The translations under genes and the position numbers were made by a program. Positions 16,330 through 24,892 of a DNA stretch of 64,000 nucleotides are shown here, one piece after another (position 1 is the stretch's first letter; each line of letters begins with the position of its first letter). Where the stretch lies: positions 682,001-746,000 of the forward strand of contig NZ_PREV01000027.1 in assembly GCF_002959965.1 (NCBI RefSeq). Reading direction: 5' to 3'. Source of the DNA: Microbulbifer pacificus. GTDB lineage: Bacteria > Pseudomonadota > Gammaproteobacteria > Pseudomonadales > Cellvibrionaceae. The notes under the pieces are model-generated. The model was given only the letters and a program-made list of their open reading frames with translations. It was not told the origin of the DNA and ran no database searches.

Positions 16330-17696
16330 AGACAATGCATTGCACAGGGCCGCTGCCATTGGCAGTGGCCATCCTCTTCAGTATTGCCGCCGGCATCGCA
16401 CCGGCGGTGGAAATTGATCCTGCCAGCGTCCCCATTTCTGAGTCCGTAGCCGACGCCCGGTTTCAGGATGCGGTTGCTGCGGAGTGGTGGCAGCGCTTTG
16501 ACGATCCGTTGATGGTGGACCTGATCGACGATGCACTGGCCGCCAATCCGGATATGCGCAGTGCCCAGGCCTCCCTGCGCGCGGCCCGCGCCCAGGGTGT
16601 GATCGCCGGTGCCTTACTCAAGCCGGAACTGAGTGGCAGCAGTTCGGCATCGCGCAATGACGACCAGAGTCGCTACGGTGCCGGTCTCAGTGCCAGCTGG
16701 GAACTGGACCTGTTTGGCGGCAACCGCGACAGCGCCCGCGCCGCTGAGGAAGATATCCTGGCGACCACCGCCAACCTGCAGGATGCGCAGATTTCGCTGG
16801 CCGCCGAAGTCGCCAGCAGTTACATCAACCTGCGTCGAGCGCAGGCACAAATGGATATTCTCGAGCGCAATCTCGCCGCACAGCGGGAAACTGCGGGGTT
16901 GATCGAGGCCCGCTACAAGGTCGGTCTCGACAGTGAGCTGGAACTCGCCCAAAGTCGTCTCAGTCTTGGCCAGCTGCTGGCGCAATTGCCAGAGCAGGAG
17001 AGGGCGGTTAGCCAGTTTATGCACGCACTGGCGATTCTCTCCGGTGAAGAGCCGGAAGCATTGAATGCACGCCTGCAACTCCCCACCGGTGTGCCCTACG
17101 TGACGGAACCGCTGATCCCCACCGATCGTGAAATTGCCGCGGACCTGGTGCGCCGCCGCCCGGATCTGCGAGCGGTGGAGCACAATGTCACTGCGGCGGC
17201 TTTCCGTCGCGATGCCGCGGAAGCCGCGCGCTATCCGAGCTTTCGCCTCGGCGGCGGGTTGGACTTCAGCAGTCTGGATGCTGTTGATCTGTTCGACACC
17301 ACCAGCATGGCGCGCTCACTCCTCGGTTCCATCAGCGTGCCGTTGTTCAACGGCGGCCGGCTCAAACAGCAGGTTACCGTACGCGATGCTCAGTACGATC
17401 AGGCGGTGAACAGCTACCGAAAAACCCTGCTCGCGGCATTGGCGGAAGTGGCCGATGCCTTCGCCACACTCGAGAGCAGCGAGCGCCGCATCTCGCAACT
17501 GACGGAAAACCTCAATCTCGCTCGTGACACTCGACAGCTGGCGTTTACCCGCTATCAGGCTGGGGCGGTGGATTTCCAGACGGTGCTGGATGCCGAGCGC
17601 CAGGTACTGAGCGCGGAGCAGGGTGTATTGCAGGTGCGTGCTGAGAACTCTCTCGCCGCCATTGGCCTTTACCGAGCCCTCGGCGGCAGCTGGTGA
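16323..17696 (+). CDS. NodT-type outer membrane efflux channel
   Basis: TolC-like outer membrane factor that completes the MacAB-type pump encoded downstream. Start is taken as GTG 16323 because it gives a proper signal peptide (LPLAVAILFSIAAGIAPAV) and because the duplicated sequence at 6669 also preserves a GTG; ATG 16335 is the alternative, and the longer open frame from 16164 would include untranslated leader. About 457 residues. Family marks: WWQRFDDPLMVDLIDDALAA near the N-terminus, the DLFGGNRDSARAAEED and VPLFNGGRLKQQV loops of the two repeat halves, and RRPDLRAVEH between them. Next gene starts 22 bases after the stop. Its 5' region is the duplicated border of the Rhs island. Confidence 0.9.
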   Translation: MNQTMHCTGPLPLAVAILFSIAAGIAPAVEIDPASVPISESVADARFQDAVAAEWWQRFDDPLMVDLIDDALAANPDMRSAQASLRAARAQGVIAGALLKPELSGSSSASRNDDQSRYGAGLSASWELDLFGGNRDSARAAEEDILATTANLQDAQISLAAEVASSYINLRRAQAQMDILERNLAAQRETAGLIEARYKVGLDSELELAQSRLSLGQLLAQLPEQERAVSQFMHALAILSGEEPEALNARLQLPTGVPYVTEPLIPTDREIAADLVRRRPDLRAVEHNVTAAAFRRDAAEAARYPSFRLGGGLDFSSLDAVDLFDTTSMARSLLGSISVPLFNGGRLKQQVTVRDAQYDQAVNSYRKTLLAALAEVADAFATLESSERRISQLTENLNLARDTRQLAFTRYQAGAVDFQTVLDAERQVLSAEQGVLQVRAENSLAAIGLYRALGGSW

Positions 17697-17718
17697 GGCC
17701 CGGGAGGCAGAAAGAAAC

Positions 17719-19188
17719 ATGGAGAACAACTTGAAGAGTAACGGATCTGTACGCGAGATGCTGAACGCGTCCGGTAAACGGAGTTTCCTGTCTGGACTGT
17801 TCGGGCGCAACAGCAACGCCGCAGGCGCCTCCACCCATAAACCGCGCAAAATCTGGATCGCCGCGGGCGTTGGGGTCGCGGTAGCCGGCGTCTGGACCCT
17901 GTGGGGCTTTACCGGTGGCGGTGGTGCTCCGCAATTTGCCACCGCAATGATCAGTCGCGGCGATCTCGAAGTGACGATCACCGCCACCGGCAACCTGCAG
18001 CCACTTAACCAGGTGGATATTGGTACCGAGGTGTCGGGCACGGTGGAAACCGTCTCCGTGGACTACAACGATCACGTCAAGAAAGGTCAGGAACTGGCCC
18101 GTCTGATCACCGTGCAATGGCAGGATCAGGTGCGCAAGAGCAAGGCTGCGTTCAATTCCGCCAAGGCCCGCCGCCAGCAGGCGGAGGCCTCGCAGATCGA
18201 AGCCGCGCAAAACCTGAAGCGCCTGCAGGAACTGAAGGTGGCGACGGAGGGCCGCCTGCCGGCGCAGGCGGAACTGGAATCCGCACAAGCCGCCGACCGT
18301 CGCGCGCGTGCCGATCTCGCGGTGGCGGAGGCGAATGTAGAATCCGCCCAGGCGGACCTCGCCACTGCGGAAACCAACCTCGCCAAGGCCATCATCATTT
18401 CTCCCATCGACGGAGTGGTGCTGTCGCGGGTGGTAGAGCCGGGGCAGACGGTTGCCGCTTCACTGTCCGCGCCCACACTCTTCACCCTTGCCGAAGACCT
18501 GTCGAAAATGGAACTGGAAGTGAGTGTGGATGAAGCGGATATTGGCCAGATGGACAGGGGCCTCGCCGCGCGTTTTAGTGTTGACGCCTGGCCGGGACGC
18601 GAGTATCCGGCGGAAGTTACCCGTGTAAGCCTGGGTTCCAGCATCGTCGACAACGTCGTGTCCTACTCCACTCTGCTGTCGGTGGAAAATCCGGACCAGA
18701 CCCTGCGTCCGGGCATGACAGCTACCGCCACCATCGTTACCGAATCCAAACAGAATGTGTTGCTGGTGCCCAACGCCGCGCTGCGCTTTACGCCGCCGGC
18801 GGAGTTGATGCCGGAGCCGGAAGCGGGTGAGGCGGGGGCGTTTCTTCGCGCTCCGCGTGGAGAGGGCGAGCCGCGTAGTGCAGGAGGCGCTCCCGGAGAG
18901 CGTCCGGGCAATCGCGGCGGTGAACGCAACAGCGAACGCAGCGGTATGCTCGCGCAGCTGATGCCCGGTCCGCGCCGTTTTGGAGGGCCGCGCAACCGCA
19001 ATCAACCGGAAGGAGCACCACCGCTGCAGAACCGCGGTCCGCGTCACGTCTGGATACTGGAAAATGGCCAGCTCAAGCCCGTGCGCGTGCGCACTGGCGT
19101 AAGCGACGGTCGCCACACGGAAATTGTCGGTGGCCCCCTGCAGGAGGGGGCACAGGTGGTGACGGGAATAGCGGGAGCGCGCGGATGA
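17719..19188 (+). CDS. macA: MacA-type periplasmic adaptor
   Basis: Membrane fusion protein linking the ABC transporter to the outer membrane channel. From ATG 17719 it has 489 residues: cytoplasmic stretch of about 45, one TM helix (IWIAAGVGVAVAGVWTLWGF), a biotinyl-lipoyl half with ISRGDLEVTITATGNLQP, a coiled-coil hairpin rich in Ala/Gln/Glu (about 135-210), the second lipoyl half (IIISPIDGVVLSRVVEPGQ) and a beta-barrel. Odd: between the barrel and the membrane-proximal domain there is an insertion of about 85 residues rich in Arg, Gly, Pro and Glu (about 365-450). Overlaps the ATPase gene by four bases. Substrate (peptide, lipid or macrolide) cannot be deduced. Confidence 0.87.
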   Translation: MENNLKSNGSVREMLNASGKRSFLSGLFGRNSNAAGASTHKPRKIWIAAGVGVAVAGVWTLWGFTGGGGAPQFATAMISRGDLEVTITATGNLQPLNQVDIGTEVSGTVETVSVDYNDHVKKGQELARLITVQWQDQVRKSKAAFNSAKARRQQAEASQIEAAQNLKRLQELKVATEGRLPAQAELESAQAADRRARADLAVAEANVESAQADLATAETNLAKAIIISPIDGVVLSRVVEPGQTVAASLSAPTLFTLAEDLSKMELEVSVDEADIGQMDRGLAARFSVDAWPGREYPAEVTRVSLGSSIVDNVVSYSTLLSVENPDQTLRPGMTATATIVTESKQNVLLVPNAALRFTPPAELMPEPEAGEAGAFLRAPRGEGEPRSAGGAPGERPGNRGGERNSERSGMLAQLMPGPRRFGGPRNRNQPEGAPPLQNRGPRHVWILENGQLKPVRVRTGVSDGRHTEIVGGPLQEGAQVVTGIAGARG

Positions 19189-19916
19189 GTGCACTGCTGG
19201 AATTTTCCGGAGTCACCAAAAGCTATGGTCAGGGTGGCGTTGCCTTCCAGGCACTTCGCGGTGTGGACCTGAAAGTGAGCGAAGGGGATTTTGTCGCGGT
19301 GATGGGGCCCAGTGGCTCCGGTAAATCTACGGTGATGAACATCATCGGCTGTCTCGATGTACCCACCACTGGCAGTTACCGCTTTCGCGATGTGAGCGTC
19401 GAGGCGCTGTCGCGCAATGAGCGCGCGCTGCTGCGTCGACATTTTCTCGGTTTTGTTTTCCAGGGATTCAATCTGCTGGCTCGCACTTCCGCACAGGAAA
19501 ATGTCGAACTGCCACTGCTGTATCGAGGCGAACCCGCCGACGTGCGCGCGGCCGCAGCCAAACGCGCGCTGGCGCAGGTCGGCCTTGCGGGTTGGGAGCA
19601 CCACACGCCTGCGGAACTCTCCGGCGGTCAGCAGCAGCGCGTGGCTATTGCCCGCGCGATCGTCACGAATCCAACACTGCTACTTGCGGACGAACCCACC
19701 GGCAACCTGGACACCCGTCGCAGCCACGAAATCATGGAGTTACTGGTATCTCTCAACCGCGATAGCGGTATTACGGTACTGATGGTCACGCATGAGGAAG
19801 ACATGGCGGCCTACGCCCGCCGTGTGGTGCATTTTGTGGATGGGCTGGTCGCGCGCGACGAAGAACAGGAACAGACCGCGGGATTGAAGCGGGAGCGCCA
19901 CCATGCTGTGGAGTAG
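19185..19916 (+). CDS. MacB-type ABC transporter ATPase
   Basis: 243-residue ATPase of the MacB/LolD branch. Walker A GPSGSGKST (about 42), Q-loop FVFQGFNLL, signature LSGGQQQRVAIARAI (about 145), Walker B LLLADEPTGNLDT and H-loop VTHEEDM are all intact. ATG 19185 overlaps the adaptor stop (ATGA), and the permease begins 14 bases before its stop, so the three are translationally coupled. ATPase and permease are separate polypeptides here, unlike the fused E. coli MacB. Confidence 0.93.
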   Translation: MSALLEFSGVTKSYGQGGVAFQALRGVDLKVSEGDFVAVMGPSGSGKSTVMNIIGCLDVPTTGSYRFRDVSVEALSRNERALLRRHFLGFVFQGFNLLARTSAQENVELPLLYRGEPADVRAAAAKRALAQVGLAGWEHHTPAELSGGQQQRVAIARAIVTNPTLLLADEPTGNLDTRRSHEIMELLVSLNRDSGITVLMVTHEEDMAAYARRVVHFVDGLVARDEEQEQTAGLKRERHHAVE

Positions 19917-21123
19917 TTTATTGCTGGCGGTGCGCGAAGTGCGCCGCAATATTCTGCGCTCCTTTCTCACGGTGCTCGGCATCGTCATCGGTGTGTCCGC
20001 GGTGATTACCATGGTGACACTCGGTAATGGTGCTACCGAGTCCGTGCGCCAGCAGGTGGAAAACCTTGGCAGTAATCTGTTGATGCTGCGCCAGGCGCGA
20101 TTTCGTCGCGGTCCACCCGGTAGCGCCGGTGCCAGTGGCCCGCCCCCGTTCAAGCTGAGTGATGTGGAAGCCATTCGCGAACGCATCCCGGGTATTGCCG
20201 CGGTGGCTCCGGAAATCGAAGTCAACAGCACCGTCGTGGCCTACTCCAAAAACTGGTCCACGGAAGTGGTGGGTACCACTGCGGATTACTTTGTTGCCGG
20301 CAGTTGGGAACTTGCCGCCGGGCGCTTCTTTTCCGAGCAGGAAGCAAGCAGTGGCGCAACGCTGTGCGTGATCGGGGAAACTATCCGCAGAGAACTGTAC
20401 GGCGCTGTGTCTGTGCCGGTGGGTGAGAGCCTGCGCGTCAAGAATTTCTCCTGTGAAATTATCGGCGTACTCAAATCCAAGGGGCAGGCGCCCATGGGCG
20501 ATCAGGACGACAAAGTGGTGATGCCGCTCGGTGCCGTGCAGCGCCGGCTCGCCGGTAGCCGCCGCAGTATTTCCGACATCATGATCTCCGTGGCCAGCGC
20601 GGAGCAGATCGATACCGTCAAGGCGCAGCTCACAACGCTGATGCGTGAGCGACGGCGATTGGCCGCTCACGAAGACGATGATTTCAATGTGCTGGATACC
20701 CGTCAGATCGCCGACACCCTCTCCGGTACCACCCAGGTACTTACCGGCCTGCTCGGTGCAGTTGCCTCGGTGAGTTTATTGGTGGGGGGTATTGGCATCA
20801 TGAATATCATGCTGGTATCGGTAACCGAACGAACACGGGAAATCGGTATTCGTCTCGCTATCGGTGCTCTGGAGCGGGAGGTGTTATTACAGTTTTTGAT
20901 CGAGGCCGTAGTACTGGCGGCCCTGGGAGGCCTGCTGGGGATACTCATTGCCACCATTGCCTCCGTCAGCCTCGCTGCACTGATGGGATTGCCCTATCAC
21001 TTTGATGTGGGCATCAACCTGATTTCGTTCCTGTTCTCGGCGGGTATCGGTGTGCTGTTCGGCTATATGCCCGCGAGACGGGCGGCGCAGCTGGACCCGA
21101 TTGAGGCGTTGCGGCATGAGTAA
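19903..21123 (+). CDS. MacB/FtsX-type ABC transporter permease
   Basis: 406-residue inner-membrane permease: TM1 (SFLTVLGIVIGVSAVITMVT), a large periplasmic MacB_PCD domain (about 50-250), and three C-terminal TM helices with the FtsX signature IGIMNIMLVSVTERTREIGIR (about 298) and the end GYMPARRAAQLDPIEALRHE typical of the family. It transmits ATP hydrolysis to the periplasmic adaptor and does not itself form a cytoplasm-to-periplasm channel in known members. Last gene of the operon; no clear hairpin follows. Confidence 0.92.
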   Translation: MLWSSLLLAVREVRRNILRSFLTVLGIVIGVSAVITMVTLGNGATESVRQQVENLGSNLLMLRQARFRRGPPGSAGASGPPPFKLSDVEAIRERIPGIAAVAPEIEVNSTVVAYSKNWSTEVVGTTADYFVAGSWELAAGRFFSEQEASSGATLCVIGETIRRELYGAVSVPVGESLRVKNFSCEIIGVLKSKGQAPMGDQDDKVVMPLGAVQRRLAGSRRSISDIMISVASAEQIDTVKAQLTTLMRERRRLAAHEDDDFNVLDTRQIADTLSGTTQVLTGLLGAVASVSLLVGGIGIMNIMLVSVTERTREIGIRLAIGALEREVLLQFLIEAVVLAALGGLLGILIATIASVSLAALMGLPYHFDVGINLISFLFSAGIGVLFGYMPARRAAQLDPIEALRHE

Positions 21124-21304
21124 AAAATATCCAGGTCGCAGTGACTGAAACGTCAAGCGGATAGAAATATTCTCGTTTTCGCCGCAGATGGGAACGACAT
21201 CCCAATAGGCGATACACGAGTCTTTGGAGCATTGTCAGTTCCCAAAAGGATCTACATAATCCTTCGTTCTATTAACTAAATATAAAGTCATTTTCGGGGG
21301 ATAT

Positions 21305-23599
21305 ATGGGGCTGGCCAGGCTTAGCGCGCTAGTGCTGTCGAGTATCATTGTTACTGCGTGTGGGGGAGGCGGCGGCTCTTCCGATGGTACTCCCTCCGGC
21401 AGCTCGTCAAGCAGCTCATCGAGCAGTTCTTCCGGTAGTGGGTCCTCCAGCAGCTCATCGGGCAGTTCTTCCGGTAGCGGTTCCTCCAGCAGCTCTTCGG
21501 GTAGCAGTAGCTCTTCCGGCGGCAGTTCGTCCGGCTCGGCTTCCGATGCACCGGTGGCAACTATTCTGTTTCCGTGGAAGGTTTCTCGTACGGAAGATGG
21601 CAGCATACTGGTAAAGGGGGTCGCCAGCGATATTGATGGTGTTCGTTCCGTCAAGGTCAATGGGGTTGCCGCTACGCTGAAAACGAGTGCCGGTCCGCAG
21701 GCGGTGTCCGGCTCCGCGGTGTCATCTTTTCAGTCCACCAGTTCAACGCAAGCGTCCGACTCTGACGAAGTGGAGTGGGAGGTTAATCTTCCTCTGGCCG
21801 AAGCGGCCAGCACATTACTGGTGGTGAGTACGGAAGATAACAGCGGCAACGTGAATGGTGAGGCCGGGGTTGCCGAGGTCATTCAACGTAAGGTGCCGAC
21901 CCAATTTGCACTGGATACTGACCGGCGATTACTGGTCGGCCAGGCGCAAAGGGACCAGCTGATTCGTTATGGACTGGACGATAACAGTTATTCTCCGATT
22001 GATGTTCCTTATCTCGGGGTATGCGATGCGCTGACATTTCTCAGTAGCGAAGACCGGGTTGTATGCGGGCAAGTGAGTGGCAGCTGGCTAACACTCTCCA
22101 GTATTTCTTTGGAAACCGGTGTGAAGTCCCAACTCGAAATCCACAATCTCGATTTCGATTCCGCCGAGTGGTCGTTCGTACAGCTGAAAAAAATCGAAAT
22201 CACTGAAGACGAAACGTCTCTTTATCTGTTATTGAAGTATTTTTCTGCGGAAGACTACTCCCAGAACAAGTCCGTGGTCGTGCGCTACGATTTTGCCAGT
22301 GAAAGCTTCATTACGGTTGTAGACGGGCAAGCGGCGGACAAGCAGAGGCTTGCATCTGACGAAATGGCGCTGACGCAAGATGGTTTGTTGGTGTTCAGCG
22401 AATTCTGGGGCGAGTGGGACGACTCTTTGCGCAAGTTGACCCTGGATGGTTCAGTGATCAACGATGTCGCGCCATCTTCCTCCCTGTTTTTGGCCGGAAT
22501 TGCTGTTGATTCTGCCAGTACTTCCGCATTTATGGCCGGTTACGATGGCATTGTGAAAGCTGACCTTGAAAGTGGAACGGTCAGTACTCTTTCTCTGGAA
22601 GCGGAAGAATCCATTTTCAATATCAATCAGATTCGATCCGTGGGCCTGGATGAGGCCAATAATCGTCTGTTGATTGCCGATTCAGATTTTGATTATGTGC
22701 TTGCCGTCAATACGCAAACGGGAGCGAGATCGGAATTTGCAGGCAATGGTGTTGGTTCTGGCAAGCGCTTGTCAGTTCCGCGCGGAATTGCACTGGATGA
22801 AAACGCGGGTAAGGCCTATCTACTTGAGGATGCCTACAGTGGTGGCTACTTGTTTGAAGTGGATCTGGAGAACGGAAACCGGCGAGTTCTGAGCCAGTTT
22901 GATTTTAATTGTCATCAAATTTCCCAGGAAGTGGTCCGAGACCAAGCGCGTAATCGCCTCTATGCGGTGTATGTGAATGATATTTTCAGTGTGAATCCTG
23001 AAGATGGAACCTGGACCCGTCTGGTCGGAGGTAATGCTCCAGGAGAAGACTGCCGAATGAATGTGTTCGGCTTTACCGGTGCGACACTGGACAGTGCGAA
23101 TAATCGATTACTGGTTACGGATGCCTATGCACATGGCGTGCTGACGGTGGACCTCGCCACCGGCGCTGTAGATACACTCATGCAGTCTGCGGAAGAGTTA
23201 CCGGCACCGGTTGATGTTGCATTGAATGCCGAAAATAATGCTCTTTATATTCTGGAGCAGTCCAAAGGAGATCTCTTCCATTACGATCTGGAAAGTCGAA
23301 CGCTCACCAGCATGCTTGGGGGGTGTCGCGATGCGGCTATTACTCAGGGGATAGACCCGGATCACAGTACCGCCCAGGATCTGCTGTTAGATAAGACCTC
23401 CGGAAGTCTGTGGGTGGTCAGTGACAATCTGGCTCGTGTAGATCTCGCTGCTGACGCGTGTAATGCGGAGTCCAAGCAGGTGCCGGATGGAGTGTTCAAT
23501 CTCGATGTAACCTCGGAAGGTCAGCTTTTGGGAACCTATTTCAACAAGCTGAAACAGCTGGACTTTGAAAGCGGGAGTTCTGTAATCATTTCCAAGTAA
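21305..23599 (+). CDS. polyserine-linker beta-propeller lipoprotein
   Basis: 764 residues. Lipoprotein signal ending VTAC (Cys19), then Gly5 and about 55 residues of almost pure Ser/Gly (to about residue 77), a surface spacer typical of Cellvibrionales secreted proteins. Next comes an Ig-like module (PVATILFPWKVSRTEDG to about 190), then about 550 residues of repeated blades of NHL/SMP-30 style: GLDEANNRLLIADSDFDYVL, GIALDENAGKAYLLEDAYSG, TLDSANNRLLVTDAYAHGVL. A GGGGGA Shine-Dalgarno precedes ATG 21305. It is a single gene between the export operon and a bidirectional terminator. Probably a surface binding or scaffold protein; no catalytic residues can be identified. Confidence 0.75.
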   Translation: MGLARLSALVLSSIIVTACGGGGGSSDGTPSGSSSSSSSSSSSGSGSSSSSSGSSSGSGSSSSSSGSSSSSGGSSSGSASDAPVATILFPWKVSRTEDGSILVKGVASDIDGVRSVKVNGVAATLKTSAGPQAVSGSAVSSFQSTSSTQASDSDEVEWEVNLPLAEAASTLLVVSTEDNSGNVNGEAGVAEVIQRKVPTQFALDTDRRLLVGQAQRDQLIRYGLDDNSYSPIDVPYLGVCDALTFLSSEDRVVCGQVSGSWLTLSSISLETGVKSQLEIHNLDFDSAEWSFVQLKKIEITEDETSLYLLLKYFSAEDYSQNKSVVVRYDFASESFITVVDGQAADKQRLASDEMALTQDGLLVFSEFWGEWDDSLRKLTLDGSVINDVAPSSSLFLAGIAVDSASTSAFMAGYDGIVKADLESGTVSTLSLEAEESIFNINQIRSVGLDEANNRLLIADSDFDYVLAVNTQTGARSEFAGNGVGSGKRLSVPRGIALDENAGKAYLLEDAYSGGYLFEVDLENGNRRVLSQFDFNCHQISQEVVRDQARNRLYAVYVNDIFSVNPEDGTWTRLVGGNAPGEDCRMNVFGFTGATLDSANNRLLVTDAYAHGVLTVDLATGAVDTLMQSAEELPAPVDVALNAENNALYILEQSKGDLFHYDLESRTLTSMLGGCRDAAITQGIDPDHSTAQDLLLDKTSGSLWVVSDNLARVDLAADACNAESKQVPDGVFNLDVTSEGQLLGTYFNKLKQLDFESGSSVIISK

Positions 23600-23610
23600 A
23601 TGATTATCCG

Positions 23611-23644
23611 ACAATGAAGGCCACCAAACGGTGGCCTTCATTGT
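23611..23644. terminator. bidirectional terminator between convergent genes
   Basis: ACAATGAAGGCCACC-AAAC-GGTGGCCTTCATTGT, a perfect 15-bp stem between the lipoprotein gene (plus) and the NodB-like gene (minus). Confidence 0.9.
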
Positions 23645-23661
23645 CTCGCTAGGGAGAAAAC

Positions 23662-24294
23662 TTACGTGAGTTTGTATGGCAGCTCCGAGAGTGTAGCGAA
23701 TTCATAACCCTCGGCCTTCAACCGTTCATTGATCAATGGCAGTGCCCGGAGAATTTGCTCGCGCTGGTTATACAGCGGGTGCAGTATCACCACCGCCCCC
23801 GGGAAGGCGTTTTCCACCAGCAAATCGGCAATTTCCTGGGGGTCGTCCAGGTCTGCCAGCGTGTCGCCGGGGAAGTTCCAATAATTTGCGCTGTCCTGTT
23901 CATACGCTTCAGGCAACCGTGCAAAAGACGGGGCGAGTAGGTTGGGGTTGCGTTCACCCAGGTTGCGCAGGATCCTCTTGGCGCCGTCAATTTCGCGCTG
24001 TGCTTTGGCGGAGGCGATTTCCCGGCTTTTTGGGGTTTTGCCTTTGCCGCGTTTCTGCGCGTTGTTTTTTTCGTTCTTCAGGGTCAGTGTTTCCGGAAAA
24101 AAGGTGGCCTTGATCTCCAGGCGTTCCAGTTCGTTCAGCAATGCTTCGTTGCTGCTGGAGCTGGGGCCGTCGTCGAAGGCGAGGGCAATACGACGATCTT
24201 CACCGGAGGTGGCTTCCATCGGGATCGCCAGCACGGCGATGGCCATGGTGCGGCGCAGCAGAACGCGTAGGGATTTCATGGTAGACATAAACAA
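23662..24294 (-). CDS. NodB-fold (polysaccharide deacetylase-like) protein with degenerate metal site
   Basis: 210 residues with a signal-like N-terminus (MAIAVLAIPMEATSG). Motif 1 of the NodB fold is present (RRIALAFDDGPSS, about residue 36), as is the end of the barrel (AVVILHPLYNQREQI and EGYEFATLSELP). Motif 2, the H(S/T)xxH pair that binds the metal with the Asp, is missing; the place where it should lie is a Lys/Arg-rich stretch (KNEKNNAQKRGKGKTPKSRE). Motif 3 (RxPxG) survives only as APSFARLPEAY. The fold is probably kept without normal de-N-acetylase chemistry. Starts 24294, 24288 and 24279 are all possible; no strong RBS distinguishes them. Confidence 0.72.
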   Translation of the reverse strand: MFMSTMKSLRVLLRRTMAIAVLAIPMEATSGEDRRIALAFDDGPSSSSNEALLNELERLEIKATFFPETLTLKNEKNNAQKRGKGKTPKSREIASAKAQREIDGAKRILRNLGERNPNLLAPSFARLPEAYEQDSANYWNFPGDTLADLDDPQEIADLLVENAFPGAVVILHPLYNQREQILRALPLINERLKAEGYEFATLSELPYKLT

Positions 24295-24373
24295 TTCGTC
24301 TGTACTTGGTTACTTCAGGGAAACGGTAGGGGATTTCATTTGACAAGAACGAGGGGCTTAATCTCCGGAAAAC

Positions 24374-24402
24374 AAAAAAGCCGTCTGAAAAGACGGCTTT
24401 TT
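24374..24402 (-). terminator. terminator after fdxA
   Basis: AAAAAAGCCGTCT-GAAA-AGACGGCTTTTT, a 12-bp stem with T runs on both sides; lies 17 bases beyond the ferredoxin stop on the minus strand and may also insulate the NodB-like gene. Confidence 0.9.
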
Positions 24403-24418
24403 ATTTACCTGTGGGTAC

Positions 24419-24742
24419 TCAGCGCTCCAGATACTGCAGCTTGCCTTTCACACCATCCCACTCCGCGGCATCGGGCAGTGAGTCTTTTTTCTCGGTGATG
24501 TTCGGCCATACTTCGGCGAGTTCTGCGTTCAGTTCGATGTATTCCTGCTGATCCTCCGGCACCTCGTCTTCGGAGAAGATGGCGTTGGCGGGACATTCGG
24601 GCTCACACAGGGCGCAGTCGATACACTCGTCCGGGTGGATCACCAGGAAGTTGGGGCCTTCGTAGAAGCAGTCTACCGGGCAAACTTCCACACAGTCGGT
24701 GTATTTGCACTTGATGCAGTTTTCCCCAATTACGAATGTCAT
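24419..24742 (-). CDS. fdxA: seven-iron ferredoxin FdxA
   Basis: 107 residues, standard length for the 3Fe-4S/4Fe-4S ferredoxin A of gammaproteobacteria. Cluster ligands: [17 protein letters not shown] (residues about 9-25) and [12 protein letters not shown] (about 40-51). The acidic C-terminal extension ([20 protein letters not shown]) is typical. GAGGGAC precedes ATG. It carries single electrons in the cytoplasm; its partner is not known. It lies directly downstream of mutS, an order conserved in pseudomonads and relatives. Confidence 0.96.
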   Translation of the reverse strand: MTFVIGENCIKCKYTDCVEVCPVDCFYEGPNFLVIHPDECIDCALCEPECPANAIFSEDEVPEDQQEYIELNAELAEVWPNITEKKDSLPDAAEWDGVKGKLQYLER

Positions 24743-24892
24743 GCTTGTCCCTCGATAGTGCTATCAATAGTGCTGCGCGTTGCCGCTGCCGGGCCAGCCC
24801 CTTACTGGCGCTGTGCCCGATTCTGAAAGCAGCGGATTTTAGCAATAACTGGCGCGAATTGTAGTGGCTTTTGAGTCGAATTGGTTGGGTGC

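Noticed and set aside
21351..21660. Glu/Leu/Pro repeat protein opposite the polyserine tract
   Set aside because: Only the complement of the Ser/Gly codons; no start signals.
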